Below, piece after piece: positions 18,730-27,504 of a DNA stretch of 52,548 nt. Location of the stretch: positions 1 through 52,548 of the forward strand of contig JACETR010000011.1 of assembly GCA_013911165.1 (NCBI GenBank). Reading direction: 5' to 3'. The stretch is from Planctomycetota bacterium (lineage in GTDB: Bacteria; Planctomycetota; UBA8108; UBA1146). The notes under the pieces are model-generated. The model ran no database searches. It was not told the DNA's origin and saw only the letters and a list, made by a program, of their open reading frames with translations. The position numbers and the translations under genes were made by a program. Each line of letters begins with the position of its first letter. The stretch's first letter is position 1.

Positions 18730-18802
18730 CTTCCCTGAATGGTCCGGAGGTCATTGATTGTCGGATTGCCCATTTTCTGCCGAAATCACACAGAGTGGTG
18801 TT

Positions 18803-20956
18803 TTATGGACAGTTAAGACCGTTTAGACAATTCAGTGAATCGGCGGGGCCTGGGTCCGTACCGCAGTTCAAAGTGGGTGCCGGGGGAGGCTGCCCATTAT
18901 CGAAGAGGAATAACAAAAGGAAAATTGGGTCTGAAATGTCCAGAGCTCCATCATCGTTGCAGTCGATCGCATCCTGACAATTTGCCGGAAGGGACTGGTG
19001 GATATGCTCCAGTTGGAACAGCACGTCTGCCACATTGAGGATCGAATCCATGTTCGCATCGCCGCGAATGAACCGGGGTTCCGGAATCGGGCAGAGTAAT
19101 TGACACTCCACAGCGGCCAGAATCGCTCCACAGCTTGTTTGGGGAATCAGTTGCAAGGCAGTGGGCAAACCGGGGGTGAGGGGCAGATTGGCACTGTTGA
19201 CCGATCCGGGCAGCATCAGGCTCTGACCATTGACGATCAGCTCGATGTTTGAATAGGTCGCCCCATTGGTCCAGGAGAGTTCCCCTGTACAGCTGAGAGG
19301 GTCGTAACTGCATTGAAGATCGAGGATCGGTATCTGTGGTGCGGGCACAGGAATGTCGATTTCACAACAGGTGGGACCTGATTCCGGGGTCAGCCCGCCG
19401 GTGACAGGCTCTACGCAAAGGATCAAGGGCCCTGAAGACCCGGGGTCGAAAGTGTATCCGGATGCTGTCCCAGGCAAGGCCGCGAGGGGAACCAGTTGTG
19501 TGAGATCGGTTCCCACTGACAGTTGCAACGAATCGGGGATCTGCGTGCCCACATCCCAACTGAGGCTGACGGTGGTCCCGCAGGGATCCTCGAGCTGACA
19601 AGTCAGAGGAGGCAGTGCTGGCGGTCGTTGGTCAAAATAGTAGGCACCGAGATCGGGAGAAGTTCCATCGGGATCGGTGTACAGAAGGCTGTCTCCGACA
19701 TCAATGCAGGGCGACGATGGATCAAGGCTGAAGTCTCCTGTGGCAGAACTCTGGAAGAGGGGATCGGAAACGAGGACAGAAGTGCCCGGGTAGCCGGAAG
19801 AGACCACGCTGTGATCGACCTGCGAAAAGGTGGGAATGTCGATTTCCAGACCGGTGGGATTCCACAGGATGGAATGGCTCAACACCAGGGTTGAGGTCGC
19901 TCCACCTGCACTCAGGGGAGGATAAAACACCCCTGGAGAGCCATTGGGTGAGGAATTGAATGTCAGTGTACTGCGACGGATCTCGACGCTGACCAGATTG
20001 ATGGTGGAAGCGACGGCAGCTCCGGCAGTCGTTGCGATGTTGCCGGTGAGCAAGCATTTTTCAACGGTCAGAGTACCACCATCGAGGCCGATTCCGCCGC
20101 CGTGATTGGCAGAGTTGGCGACAAAGACGGAATCGATGCAAGAGCTCGCCGATTGGTAAAGAGTGATTCCACCACCAAGGAGACTGGCTTCGTTCGATTG
20201 GACTTCGTTGTTCTCGAAGAGGAGCCCACTCAATCTGCAATACACTCCTCCACCAATCAGGGCTGTGTTGGAGATGAGAGTATTCTGTCGCAGATTAACT
20301 TGAGTGCAGGTATTGATGGAAATTGCTCCACCTGCGGTCATGGCCTGATTTTCCGAAATATTGCATTGCTCAATGGAAACGATTCCACAATCAATCAGGT
20401 AGATCCCTGATCCCTCAAGACCAGAGTTGTTCATGATTTGCAAATTCTGGAGTGTCAATGACAGGGTTCCCTGAGCGTAAAAACCTGATCCAAAATCTGA
20501 AGAGTTATTTTTCAGGTGGCAGTTATCGATGGTGGGAGATGCGACTGAAACGTGAATTCCGCCTCCTCGCCGATAAGTCCCGAGGGCATCGGTCAGGAGT
20601 GTTCCATTTCCACCTTGAATGGTGAAGCCGCTGAGGATGGCTGCGCCTGTCTCTCCTGAGGAAAAGGTGACGGTCGAACCGAGGGCTGTTCCCTGGGTCA
20701 GGGCGGATCCATCGATGAAAGTGACAGCCGGCCCCGCAGTGGAGATGAGTGTGACATCTTTGCCGAGGAAGTTGATGTTCTCCTGATAGGTTCCCGGGTC
20801 GACGAGGATCTGATCTCCCGGAAGAGCCGAGTCGATGGCCTGTTGAATCGTCGGAACTTGTGAAGGCACGAGCCAATCGGCTCCAGAGCAGGGGGCAGCC
20901 GGCCAGACGAGAAATCCCCAGAGGATTCCGAGCACTAGAGCGGATTGTCTGGGCAC
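18803..20956 (-). CDS. secreted right-handed parallel beta-helix protein with dockerin
   Basis: A 717-residue protein. GTG 20956 is chosen because AGGAGG lies 6 bases upstream and a signal peptide follows (ALVLGILWGFLVWPAAPCSGA); a further in-frame start at 21022 lacks a ribosome site. Residues about 28-440 form a pectate-lyase-like/DUF1565-type beta-helix, opening VPSQVPTIQQAIDSALPGDQ and VDPGTYQENI and continuing with many G-G-G-I and N-N-x2 rungs. Two Fn3-like repeats follow, the second with the LSWTNGATYSNIEL signature of the peroxidase repeats. The dockerin-like pair (RGDANMDSILNVAD and DCNDDGALDISD) ends in a CG-x-D...L-x-C-x5-C tail. It probably binds or cleaves polysaccharide or acts structurally; no catalytic residues can be assigned. 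Confidence 0.85.
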   Translation of the reverse strand: MPRQSALVLGILWGFLVWPAAPCSGADWLVPSQVPTIQQAIDSALPGDQILVDPGTYQENINFLGKDVTLISTAGPAVTFIDGSALTQGTALGSTVTFSSGETGAAILSGFTIQGGNGTLLTDALGTYRRGGGIHVSVASPTIDNCHLKNNSSDFGSGFYAQGTLSLTLQNLQIMNNSGLEGSGIYLIDCGIVSIEQCNISENQAMTAGGAISINTCTQVNLRQNTLISNTALIGGGVYCRLSGLLFENNEVQSNEASLLGGGITLYQSASSCIDSVFVANSANHGGGIGLDGGTLTVEKCLLTGNIATTAGAAVASTINLVSVEIRRSTLTFNSSPNGSPGVFYPPLSAGGATSTLVLSHSILWNPTGLEIDIPTFSQVDHSVVSSGYPGTSVLVSDPLFQSSATGDFSLDPSSPCIDVGDSLLYTDPDGTSPDLGAYYFDQRPPALPPLTCQLEDPCGTTVSLSWDVGTQIPDSLQLSVGTDLTQLVPLAALPGTASGYTFDPGSSGPLILCVEPVTGGLTPESGPTCCEIDIPVPAPQIPILDLQCSYDPLSCTGELSWTNGATYSNIELIVNGQSLMLPGSVNSANLPLTPGLPTALQLIPQTSCGAILAAVECQLLCPIPEPRFIRGDANMDSILNVADVLFQLEHIHQSLPANCQDAIDCNDDGALDISDPIFLLLFLFDNGQPPPAPTLNCGTDPGPADSLNCLNGLNCP

Positions 20957-21318
20957 GTTGAACCTCCTGGAGAGTTGTTGCTCGGCAATCCTGAGTAACA
21001 GTCTTCCTCTGTTATCTTCCATCCCGTCAATGCTACTTCTCGTATTGTACTGTCATTTGTATGTCCAAGAAGGTCTGCACCCCCTCAGTTGGGTGGAAAC
21101 GGCTAAACGGCAAAAGTGTCACAAATATACTCTTATTGCGAGATCGGTAAGTATTTCCGACTTAGTTGAAGGACCTTGGCCGGGATAGACAAAAAATGGC
21201 TCGCAGTTACAATGAGGAATACAAACTTTTGTAAACAACCCCTGTCATCCATCACTGTGTGTCCCTTTTCACTGGAGGTGGGTGAAAACCCTGAGGGCCG
21301 ATGCCCTGCGGAGGAACG
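20957..21318. other. divergent intergenic region (beta-helix gene / lipoprotein gene)
   Basis: These 362 bases must hold promoters for both divergent genes. No convincing promoter pair or gene was seen. A half-site TTGTATGT (21056-21063), identical to half of the palindrome at 18696-18710, lies upstream of the beta-helix gene, which may hint at shared control but could be chance. An in-frame ATG at 21301 is an alternative start for the lipoprotein. Confidence 0.4.
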
Positions 21319-22755
21319 ATGCCGAACTCAAGCCGCATCCTTGCCAAGTTCTGCCTGCTGGTTTGCGCCACCCTGATTCTGGGTGGTTGTTTTGGTCGAA
21401 GTACCAAAATTCAGGCGCCCGCACCTTTCAGCTATCCACAGGTGGACTACACCTTGACTGTCGGTGAACCCGTCGACATCCCCGCACCACCGGTGCTGGG
21501 TGCATCCATCGATAACTGGAGCGTTGAGCCCGAGCTTCCGGCAGGTCTGGAGTTCGATCCCACCAATGGTTCCATCAGTGGTATTCCGTCTGAGGCATGC
21601 CCGCGGCATTTCTTTGCGATCACGGCAGCCAATTTTGGTGGTTCTTCCAGCTTTGGAATTTCCATTGCTGTCCTTCCTGAGCCTCCCTGTGATCTGGCTT
21701 ACCCGGTTTCCGAGGTGACAGGTGTTTTGGCGTTTGACGCTTTTCCCACGCTTTTACCGACCGTCGGCTGCGGTGGATCCAACGATTTCACCATCGCCCC
21801 AGCCTTGCCCGAGGGTCTTCAGCTGAACATGTACACCGGTGAAATCAGTGGTACTCCGTTGATCAGCCATGGGCCTCAGTTGCATCTCATTACTGCTGCC
21901 AATGAAAGTGGAGAATCCACCTTTGAGTTGCTGATCGAAATCCTTCCTGCTGGTCCCTGTGATCTTGTTTATCAGGAGTCCGACAAAGTGGTTGCACCCA
22001 ATGCAGAAATGGATCCGATCCTCCCCACAGTGGGCTGTGGTGAGGTTGAAGAGTGGATTATTGATCCTGCTCTGCCTGAAGGTGTCAGCCTGGATCCCGC
22101 AACGGGAGTGATCTCCGGAACACCGGCGATCGAAACTTCCCGCATCGTCTACACCGTGACCGCTTCCAACGAGCACGGTTCCGACAGCACGGAAATCGCC
22201 CTGAGAATCTCTCCGGTCTTCGTCTTTGAAATCGAGCAGTTGAGTGGCTCCTTTGACCCCTCAACGGGTGAGGGTGGTACCCAAACCCGCATCATCCTGA
22301 CAGAGGGTGAAGATAACGAGACTTACCCGACCAAGATCCAGCTCCTTTCGCTGGCCCTCGCTCACAACTCCGAGCAGCTGGATATCACTTCAGTGGAGGC
22401 TGGCAGCGGGTTGTCTGATCTGAATGGTGGTGAGGGACCGGACTTCTTTGCTCCCTTCGAAACCTCCACCGGTTTCACGCTGGGTATCGTTTTCTCTTTC
22501 AGTCCTGATTTCACGGGATTGAGTGCAGAGGTGCCGGTCGAGATTGCGATCGTCAACTACGAGACGATTGCAGATTCCTTCTCTGGATCTGACGCTGATT
22601 CGATCACTTCCACGCTCAGCTGGGGAAATCCCCTTGCGGGTGAGGAAGGTGTGCCGACGGTGGAAAACACTGTCGTACTGAATGGTGTGACCGGAATCAT
22701 TCCGGTGACCGTTGATTCTGCTTTGGAGTTGATCGCTAGTCCCGTCTCTGACTGA
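21319..22755 (+). CDS. lipoprotein with three putative-Ig repeats and C-terminal cohesin-like module
   Basis: A 478-residue protein. ATG 21319 follows GGAGGA (21310-21315); ATG 21301 is also possible. The signal peptide ends in the lipobox LGGC, so the mature protein is probably lipid-anchored in the outer membrane. Three He_PIG-type repeats of about 82 residues follow (consensus PCDLxYP...LPTVGCG...PALPEGL-x-LD...G-x-ISGTP). Residues about 315-465 resemble a cohesin: LLSLALAHNSEQLDITSV, then N369-G-G-E-G-P-D-F376. The gene is followed after 71 bases by a longer paralogue. The layout suggests a stalk that displays a binding module at the cell surface. Confidence 0.85.
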   Translation: MPNSSRILAKFCLLVCATLILGGCFGRSTKIQAPAPFSYPQVDYTLTVGEPVDIPAPPVLGASIDNWSVEPELPAGLEFDPTNGSISGIPSEACPRHFFAITAANFGGSSSFGISIAVLPEPPCDLAYPVSEVTGVLAFDAFPTLLPTVGCGGSNDFTIAPALPEGLQLNMYTGEISGTPLISHGPQLHLITAANESGESTFELLIEILPAGPCDLVYQESDKVVAPNAEMDPILPTVGCGEVEEWIIDPALPEGVSLDPATGVISGTPAIETSRIVYTVTASNEHGSDSTEIALRISPVFVFEIEQLSGSFDPSTGEGGTQTRIILTEGEDNETYPTKIQLLSLALAHNSEQLDITSVEAGSGLSDLNGGEGPDFFAPFETSTGFTLGIVFSFSPDFTGLSAEVPVEIAIVNYETIADSFSGSDADSITSTLSWGNPLAGEEGVPTVENTVVLNGVTGIIPVTVDSALELIASPVSD

Positions 22756-22826
22756 TCCCGACAGATTTGAAGCACGGAGTATTAACCCCCGATATTTACA
22801 GCGCCGATTGCTGGACCGAGGAAGAG

Positions 22827-25800
22827 ATGCCAGGGTATTCCCCGAAGATACTGTTGCCCCTTTTGATTTTGTTGTTGGCGCTCTCCGGTTGTGGTGGGGG
22901 CTCCGGTTCAGGAATCCAGGTGGAGGTCGTTCCACCTCAGTCTGTCGAGTATCTCGGATTGGGTGCTTTCCTTCTGGGTCATGAGATTGTCCCGGTCAAC
23001 CCGCAGATCATCGGTGGTGATCCCAATGAATGGACCGTCTCTCCTGCCTTCCCCCAGGGGGTGTTACTTGACAGTCAGACGGGGGTGATCTCCGGAATTC
23101 CAGAGCAGGTTCATTCGCCGACACCCCATACCATCGTAGCCCAAAATGGTACAGGAGCAGTGGTCGTGACTGTCATGATCAGTGTTCTCCCGACGACTCC
23201 CTGTCAACTTTCTTATGGAGATGAAATTCCTCTCCTGATCGTCGGAGAATCGATGGAGCCTCTGGTCCCCTCGTACGGTTGTGGTCCGATCCAATTGTGG
23301 ACCGTCGACCCGGAGTTGCCTGAGGGGCTGCAATTCAATGGGCTGACCGGCACGATCTACGGCACTCCTGTATCACTGGAATCCGCATCGACTCACATGA
23401 TCAGCGGATTCAACCAGTTCGGTTCGACGACGACGACCATCACATTACAAATAGTAGAGGCTGCACCTTGTGATCTGGGGTATTCGGTTGATCTGATTCA
23501 GTTGAGCCATGGCGAAGAACTGGAACCCATACAGCCAACAGTGGCTTGTGGAGCTCCGGATCAGTATGAGATCGAGCCCGCCCTTCCCGAAGGATTGCAG
23601 CTCAACCCGGTCAGTGGAGAACTTTCCGGTACAGGGCTCGCAGCACAGCCTCTCACTGATTACCAAATTGTGGCTTCCAATCTTGCCGGAGAGACGACTT
23701 TCAATATCCAGTTGGAAGTCTTCGTGGAAGCTCCATGCGATCTGCTCTACCCGTTTTCTGAAATCATGATTCAGGTGGGCGAGGAGATTCCTGCGGGCAT
23801 GTTGCCCCAGGTGTCTTGTGGCCCAGTTTCTGAATATTCAGTAGAGCCGGCACTTCCACCAGGAATGATACTGGACTCCAGCATTGGATCGATCTCAGGT
23901 GTACCTGAAGAAGCAGTGCCATTGGGCACTTTCACCCTGAGGGCAGAAAACCCCAGCGGTTATGCCGAGTTCCAACTGCAATTGGAAGTGGTCCCGACGG
24001 CACCATGCGATCTGCAGTACGATCCTTCTGATCTGGTTTTGGAAGAGGGCGTTGCCCTTAATTTGCTGGGGCCACAAATCGGCTGTGGCCAACCGTCCTT
24101 CTTTGAAATCACTCCGGAGCTTCCTGCGGGTCTCGTTTTTGACGGTATGACTGGGGAGATTTCAGGAACCCCGGAAGTATTGCAGTCAGCGGTCAACTAC
24201 ACCGTTGCAGCTTCCAATGTTTCCGGAGCAACTGCGACCCAAATCTCCATCACAGTACTTCCACAGCCTCCTTGTGATTTGAGTTACCCGCAAAGCCTGC
24301 TTCAGCTGACAGTAGGATTGCCACTCTCAGCCATCTTGCCGGAAGTTGGCTGTGGGGGAGCGGACTCCTTCAATGCCTTGCCACCCCTCCCTGCCGGTTT
24401 GTATCTCGATTCAACCACCGGCTCCATCTCAGGGGTCCCACAATTCGTTGGCGGCCCGACACAACATGTGATTCTTGCCGGTAATCCTGCAGGTACAGTC
24501 AGTTTTCCCATCAGTATTGAGATCCTTGAAGAAGCACCCTGTGACTTGACCTATCCCTTACTGGAGATTGACGAAATCATCGGTCAGGAGATCGGGCCGT
24601 TACAGCCTCTGGTGGGTTGCGGTCAGGCATCCACCTGGACGGTCACTCCGCCCCTGCCTTCGGGCTTAAATCTGGATGCTGTCACAGGAATCCTTTCCGG
24701 CTCTGTGGAGTTTTCCTATCCGCAGACTCTTCACCAGATTGTCGCTGCCAACAGTGCCGGAACTTCAGTCATCGAGTTGCCGATTCTGATTCGTGAACCG
24801 GCTCCATGCGAGTTGGACTATGGAGTCTCCCTGATCCAGTTGCTTCCAGGGGAATCTCTGGCACCTCTCTTGCCGACAGTGGGGTGTGGTTCTGTGGCCA
24901 ACTTCAGCGTCGACCCCGCGCTTCCTGCAGGAATCCTGCTGGATTCTGTCAGTGGTCAACTGTCGGGGTCTTCTGCCACCAATCAACCATTACAGAGCTA
25001 TCTGATTACGGCATCCAATGACACGGGATCCACCACCTTCTCGCTCCAATTGGAAGTGGAAGGGCTCGCTCCTTGTGACATCGCCTATCCCATACTGCCG
25101 ATTGCAATCCCTTCGGGGGTCGACCTCGTCGCACAGATTCCGCAACAGGGTTGCGGCCCCGTCGATTTCTGGAGCATCGATCCAGTACTCCCTGCAGGTC
25201 TGATTTTTGATCCTGTCACAGGAGAGATTTCCGGGTTGGCATTGGAAGAAAGTGATACGACCCATCTGGTCACCGCCGAGAATCAGTTTGGAAGTACCCA
25301 CACCGAAATCCGTGTTGTGATTAGATCGATTTATCACTATCGGGGTTCGGAGTTGGTGATTCCTTATTCCAGTGCCGATGGAATGGGCAGTGGAACGATG
25401 ACTCTTTACGCAGAAGAAAGTTCGCTCAACCCAACCTATCCCACAGCGCTTTCCGGGCTGTCGATGGCAATCCAATACGATTCAGGAATTCTCCAGTTTG
25501 TAGAAGCCCAACAAAGTGGTGACATCGCTGGCCTCAACGGTGGATCGGGGCCCGATTTTTGGGCGATCAATCCGATCCAGGGCGGTGTCCTCGTCGGGAT
25601 GCTGGTTTCCTTCAACTTTGGCGATTACCTCTCTTTGCCGATGGAAACCGCAATCGTGGATCTTGAGTTTGCAACGGTCCCGGACACTTTTGTGGGTGAC
25701 ACGGAAGGATTGACGGGTGATTTGGTGTGGGGGAATCCCACAGCAATCCCTCTCGACAATCTGGTGGTCATCGATGGAGCGACCAGTTCTTTGCCATTGA

Positions 25801-25835
25801 TGGAGAGTTTGCCATTTAGTGCTCAACCTCAGTAG
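22827..25835 (+). CDS. lipoprotein with nine putative-Ig repeats and C-terminal cohesin-like module
   Basis: A 1002-residue protein. ATG 22827 follows GAGGAAGAG and opens a short signal peptide with the lipobox LSGC; the frame is open back to 22767. Nine He_PIG-type repeats of about 82 residues start at residue 30, each with P-C-D-L-x-Y, V-G-C-G, P-x-LP-x-GL-x-LD and G-x-(I/L)-SG. The C-terminal 150 residues are cohesin-like (LSGLSMAIQYDSGILQFVEA, then N904-G-G-S-G-P-D-F-W912). It is the same architecture as the gene before it with a longer stalk, so the two arose by duplication and repeat expansion. The conserved Cys residues in each repeat could form disulfides. No terminator was seen after it. 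Confidence 0.85.
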   Translation: MPGYSPKILLPLLILLLALSGCGGGSGSGIQVEVVPPQSVEYLGLGAFLLGHEIVPVNPQIIGGDPNEWTVSPAFPQGVLLDSQTGVISGIPEQVHSPTPHTIVAQNGTGAVVVTVMISVLPTTPCQLSYGDEIPLLIVGESMEPLVPSYGCGPIQLWTVDPELPEGLQFNGLTGTIYGTPVSLESASTHMISGFNQFGSTTTTITLQIVEAAPCDLGYSVDLIQLSHGEELEPIQPTVACGAPDQYEIEPALPEGLQLNPVSGELSGTGLAAQPLTDYQIVASNLAGETTFNIQLEVFVEAPCDLLYPFSEIMIQVGEEIPAGMLPQVSCGPVSEYSVEPALPPGMILDSSIGSISGVPEEAVPLGTFTLRAENPSGYAEFQLQLEVVPTAPCDLQYDPSDLVLEEGVALNLLGPQIGCGQPSFFEITPELPAGLVFDGMTGEISGTPEVLQSAVNYTVAASNVSGATATQISITVLPQPPCDLSYPQSLLQLTVGLPLSAILPEVGCGGADSFNALPPLPAGLYLDSTTGSISGVPQFVGGPTQHVILAGNPAGTVSFPISIEILEEAPCDLTYPLLEIDEIIGQEIGPLQPLVGCGQASTWTVTPPLPSGLNLDAVTGILSGSVEFSYPQTLHQIVAANSAGTSVIELPILIREPAPCELDYGVSLIQLLPGESLAPLLPTVGCGSVANFSVDPALPAGILLDSVSGQLSGSSATNQPLQSYLITASNDTGSTTFSLQLEVEGLAPCDIAYPILPIAIPSGVDLVAQIPQQGCGPVDFWSIDPVLPAGLIFDPVTGEISGLALEESDTTHLVTAENQFGSTHTEIRVVIRSIYHYRGSELVIPYSSADGMGSGTMTLYAEESSLNPTYPTALSGLSMAIQYDSGILQFVEAQQSGDIAGLNGGSGPDFWAINPIQGGVLVGMLVSFNFGDYLSLPMETAIVDLEFATVPDTFVGDTEGLTGDLVWGNPTAIPLDNLVVIDGATSSLPLMESLPFSAQPQ

Positions 25836-26066
25836 AGCATTGGGTTTATAGAGATATAGCCAGATGTGGGTGACCCTCATTTATCGGTACATCCCGCCAT
25901 GTTTCAAAGGTAAAATAAATGTCTATATGGTGTCATATTGACTGTATTGACCCCATTTGTCGGATTCTGAAGTTGTTTCGGATCCAGTCTATTTATTGAT
26001 TGAACAGGTCGTTCAGGCACGGGTGTGTACTCGGGCTGTGGTCACTGTTCGGAAGAGAGACGTAGT

Positions 26067-27437
26067 ATGAAGAATTCCGGTGTCCGGATTTTCCTTGGCC
26101 TCATTTTGGCAACCCTCTTGGGAAGCTCCTCCACTTTTGCTCAAACTCACAGTGTCAGTGTTGCTGATAATTCGGTGTTGCCGGGTGGGACCGTCGATGT
26201 TTCCATTTTGCTGACCAATGAAGAGGGAGCCCGTGGTTTCAGTATGGGCGTGGCTCACTCCGGTACTGATTTGACTCTGATTGCCATTACCCCCGGCCAG
26301 CAGACCGCAGCCGCCAATGGTGGTGCGGGACCTGACTTCGAATTCGTGGATGTGAATGCCACTGATGGACCGGGTGGAACTTATGGCTGTATTCTCAGTA
26401 CTTCGGCTCCGCTCGATGAAATCCCCATTGGCTCCGGCAATGAGATCGCGCTTTTCTCATACAGTTGCTCCTCAGCAGCTGCACCGGGTAGCGCCACCAG
26501 TCTGACCTTCTCGGATATTCTGGGAACACCCGATGTCCAGACCGTCATCAGCGTCGTTTCCGGCGGCACTTCCATCAGCCGCATTCCGACCAAGGTGGGG
26601 GGAAGTGTTAGCGTTGCCACTCCTCCGGTTTCCGGATTGACCTGCGTGTTGGCTGATCCCTGCCTTTGTGATTTCAGCCTCTCCTGGACCAATGGCATGA
26701 CCTACGATTCCATCGAGATTCTGGATGGGACAGGAGCCGTGATTCAGACCCTCGCCGGAAATGCCACGACCGCTCTGGTTTCCATCAGTGGAACGACCAC
26801 TGGTGGACCCGCCAGTGACGATCTTTCCGTTCGCGGAATCACCAACACGGTGGTCAGTGCTGTGACCTCCTGCACTGCCAACTGTCCTGTGGTCAACAAT
26901 CCTTCTGCTCCCGCAAATCTGGCTTGTCAGGTCAATCAGGCGAATGGTGATACCTCCGTTTCCTGGACCAACACCTCCGCCTACTCCAGCATCGAAGTGA
27001 GACTGGACGGAACTCTCGTGGCAACTCTGGGTGGATCTGCCACCTCCACGACTGTGACCATCGGTGGCCCTGGCAGTTACACCATCAGTGTGGCCGGAAC
27101 CAATGTGTGCGGATCCCTTTCCAATGCCGGGTCCTGCACCGCTGTGCGTGACAACTTCTTCATTCGCAACGACGTGAATCAGGATGGCACCGAAAATATT
27201 GCTGATCCGGTTCAGTTGCTGGACTTCCTTTTCGGTGGTGGAACCATCTCCTGTCTCGATGCGGGTGACGTCAATGATGACGGAACCAACAACATCGCTG
27301 ACGTGGTATACAGCCTGAATGTGATCTTCGGCATCTCTGTCGGAGGCAGCGTTCCGGTGACCCCGGGACCGAATGGCGCTTGTGGAGGCGACCCCACTGC
27401 GGACAGCCTGAACTGTGCCACCTTCAACGGTTGTTAG
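26067..27437 (+). CDS. secreted protein with cohesin-like module, Fn3-like repeats and dockerin
   Basis: A 456-residue protein. ATG 26067 is preceded by GGAAGAGAGA and opens a signal peptide cut after TFAQ (residue 26). Residues 28-190 are cohesin-like: VSVADNSVLPGGTVDVSILL, GFSMGVAHSGTDLTLI, then N84-G-G-A-G-P-D-F91. Two Fn3-like SWTN repeats follow (LSWTNGMTYDSIEI and SWTNTSAYSSIEV). The C-terminal dockerin-like pair is IRNDVNQDGTENIADP and GDVNDDGTNNIADV, with a CG-x-DPTADSLNC-x5-C tail. If both modules are functional, this protein could bridge a cohesin-displaying lipoprotein and other partners; this is inference. Confidence 0.87.
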   Translation: MKNSGVRIFLGLILATLLGSSSTFAQTHSVSVADNSVLPGGTVDVSILLTNEEGARGFSMGVAHSGTDLTLIAITPGQQTAAANGGAGPDFEFVDVNATDGPGGTYGCILSTSAPLDEIPIGSGNEIALFSYSCSSAAAPGSATSLTFSDILGTPDVQTVISVVSGGTSISRIPTKVGGSVSVATPPVSGLTCVLADPCLCDFSLSWTNGMTYDSIEILDGTGAVIQTLAGNATTALVSISGTTTGGPASDDLSVRGITNTVVSAVTSCTANCPVVNNPSAPANLACQVNQANGDTSVSWTNTSAYSSIEVRLDGTLVATLGGSATSTTVTIGGPGSYTISVAGTNVCGSLSNAGSCTAVRDNFFIRNDVNQDGTENIADPVQLLDFLFGGGTISCLDAGDVNDDGTNNIADVVYSLNVIFGISVGGSVPVTPGPNGACGGDPTADSLNCATFNGC

Positions 27438-27465
27438 GATTCTCTGCACCGTTTTGAGTAACGAT

Positions 27466-27504
27466 AAAAAACGCCTCGCAATCAATGATTGCGGGGCGTT
27501 TTTT
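27466..27504. terminator. bidirectional terminator between convergent genes
   Basis: An 18-bp stem (27466-27483 with 27487-27504, one G-T pair) with an AAT loop and A/T tracts on both flanks. It serves the plus-strand gene ending at 27437 and the minus-strand leucine-catabolism operon. The operon's last stop codon (27504-27506) touches the hairpin. Confidence 0.93.

Noticed and set aside
21301..27437. A true cellulosome gene cluster
   Set aside because: No glycoside hydrolase catalytic domains or classical scaffoldin were recognised; the dockerin-like proteins carry peroxidase, propeller, beta-helix and adhesion modules instead.
26472..27485. A 337-codon minus-strand frame opposite the 26067 gene
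   Set aside because: Gly/Ser/His-rich shadow that also runs through the terminator at 27466-27504.
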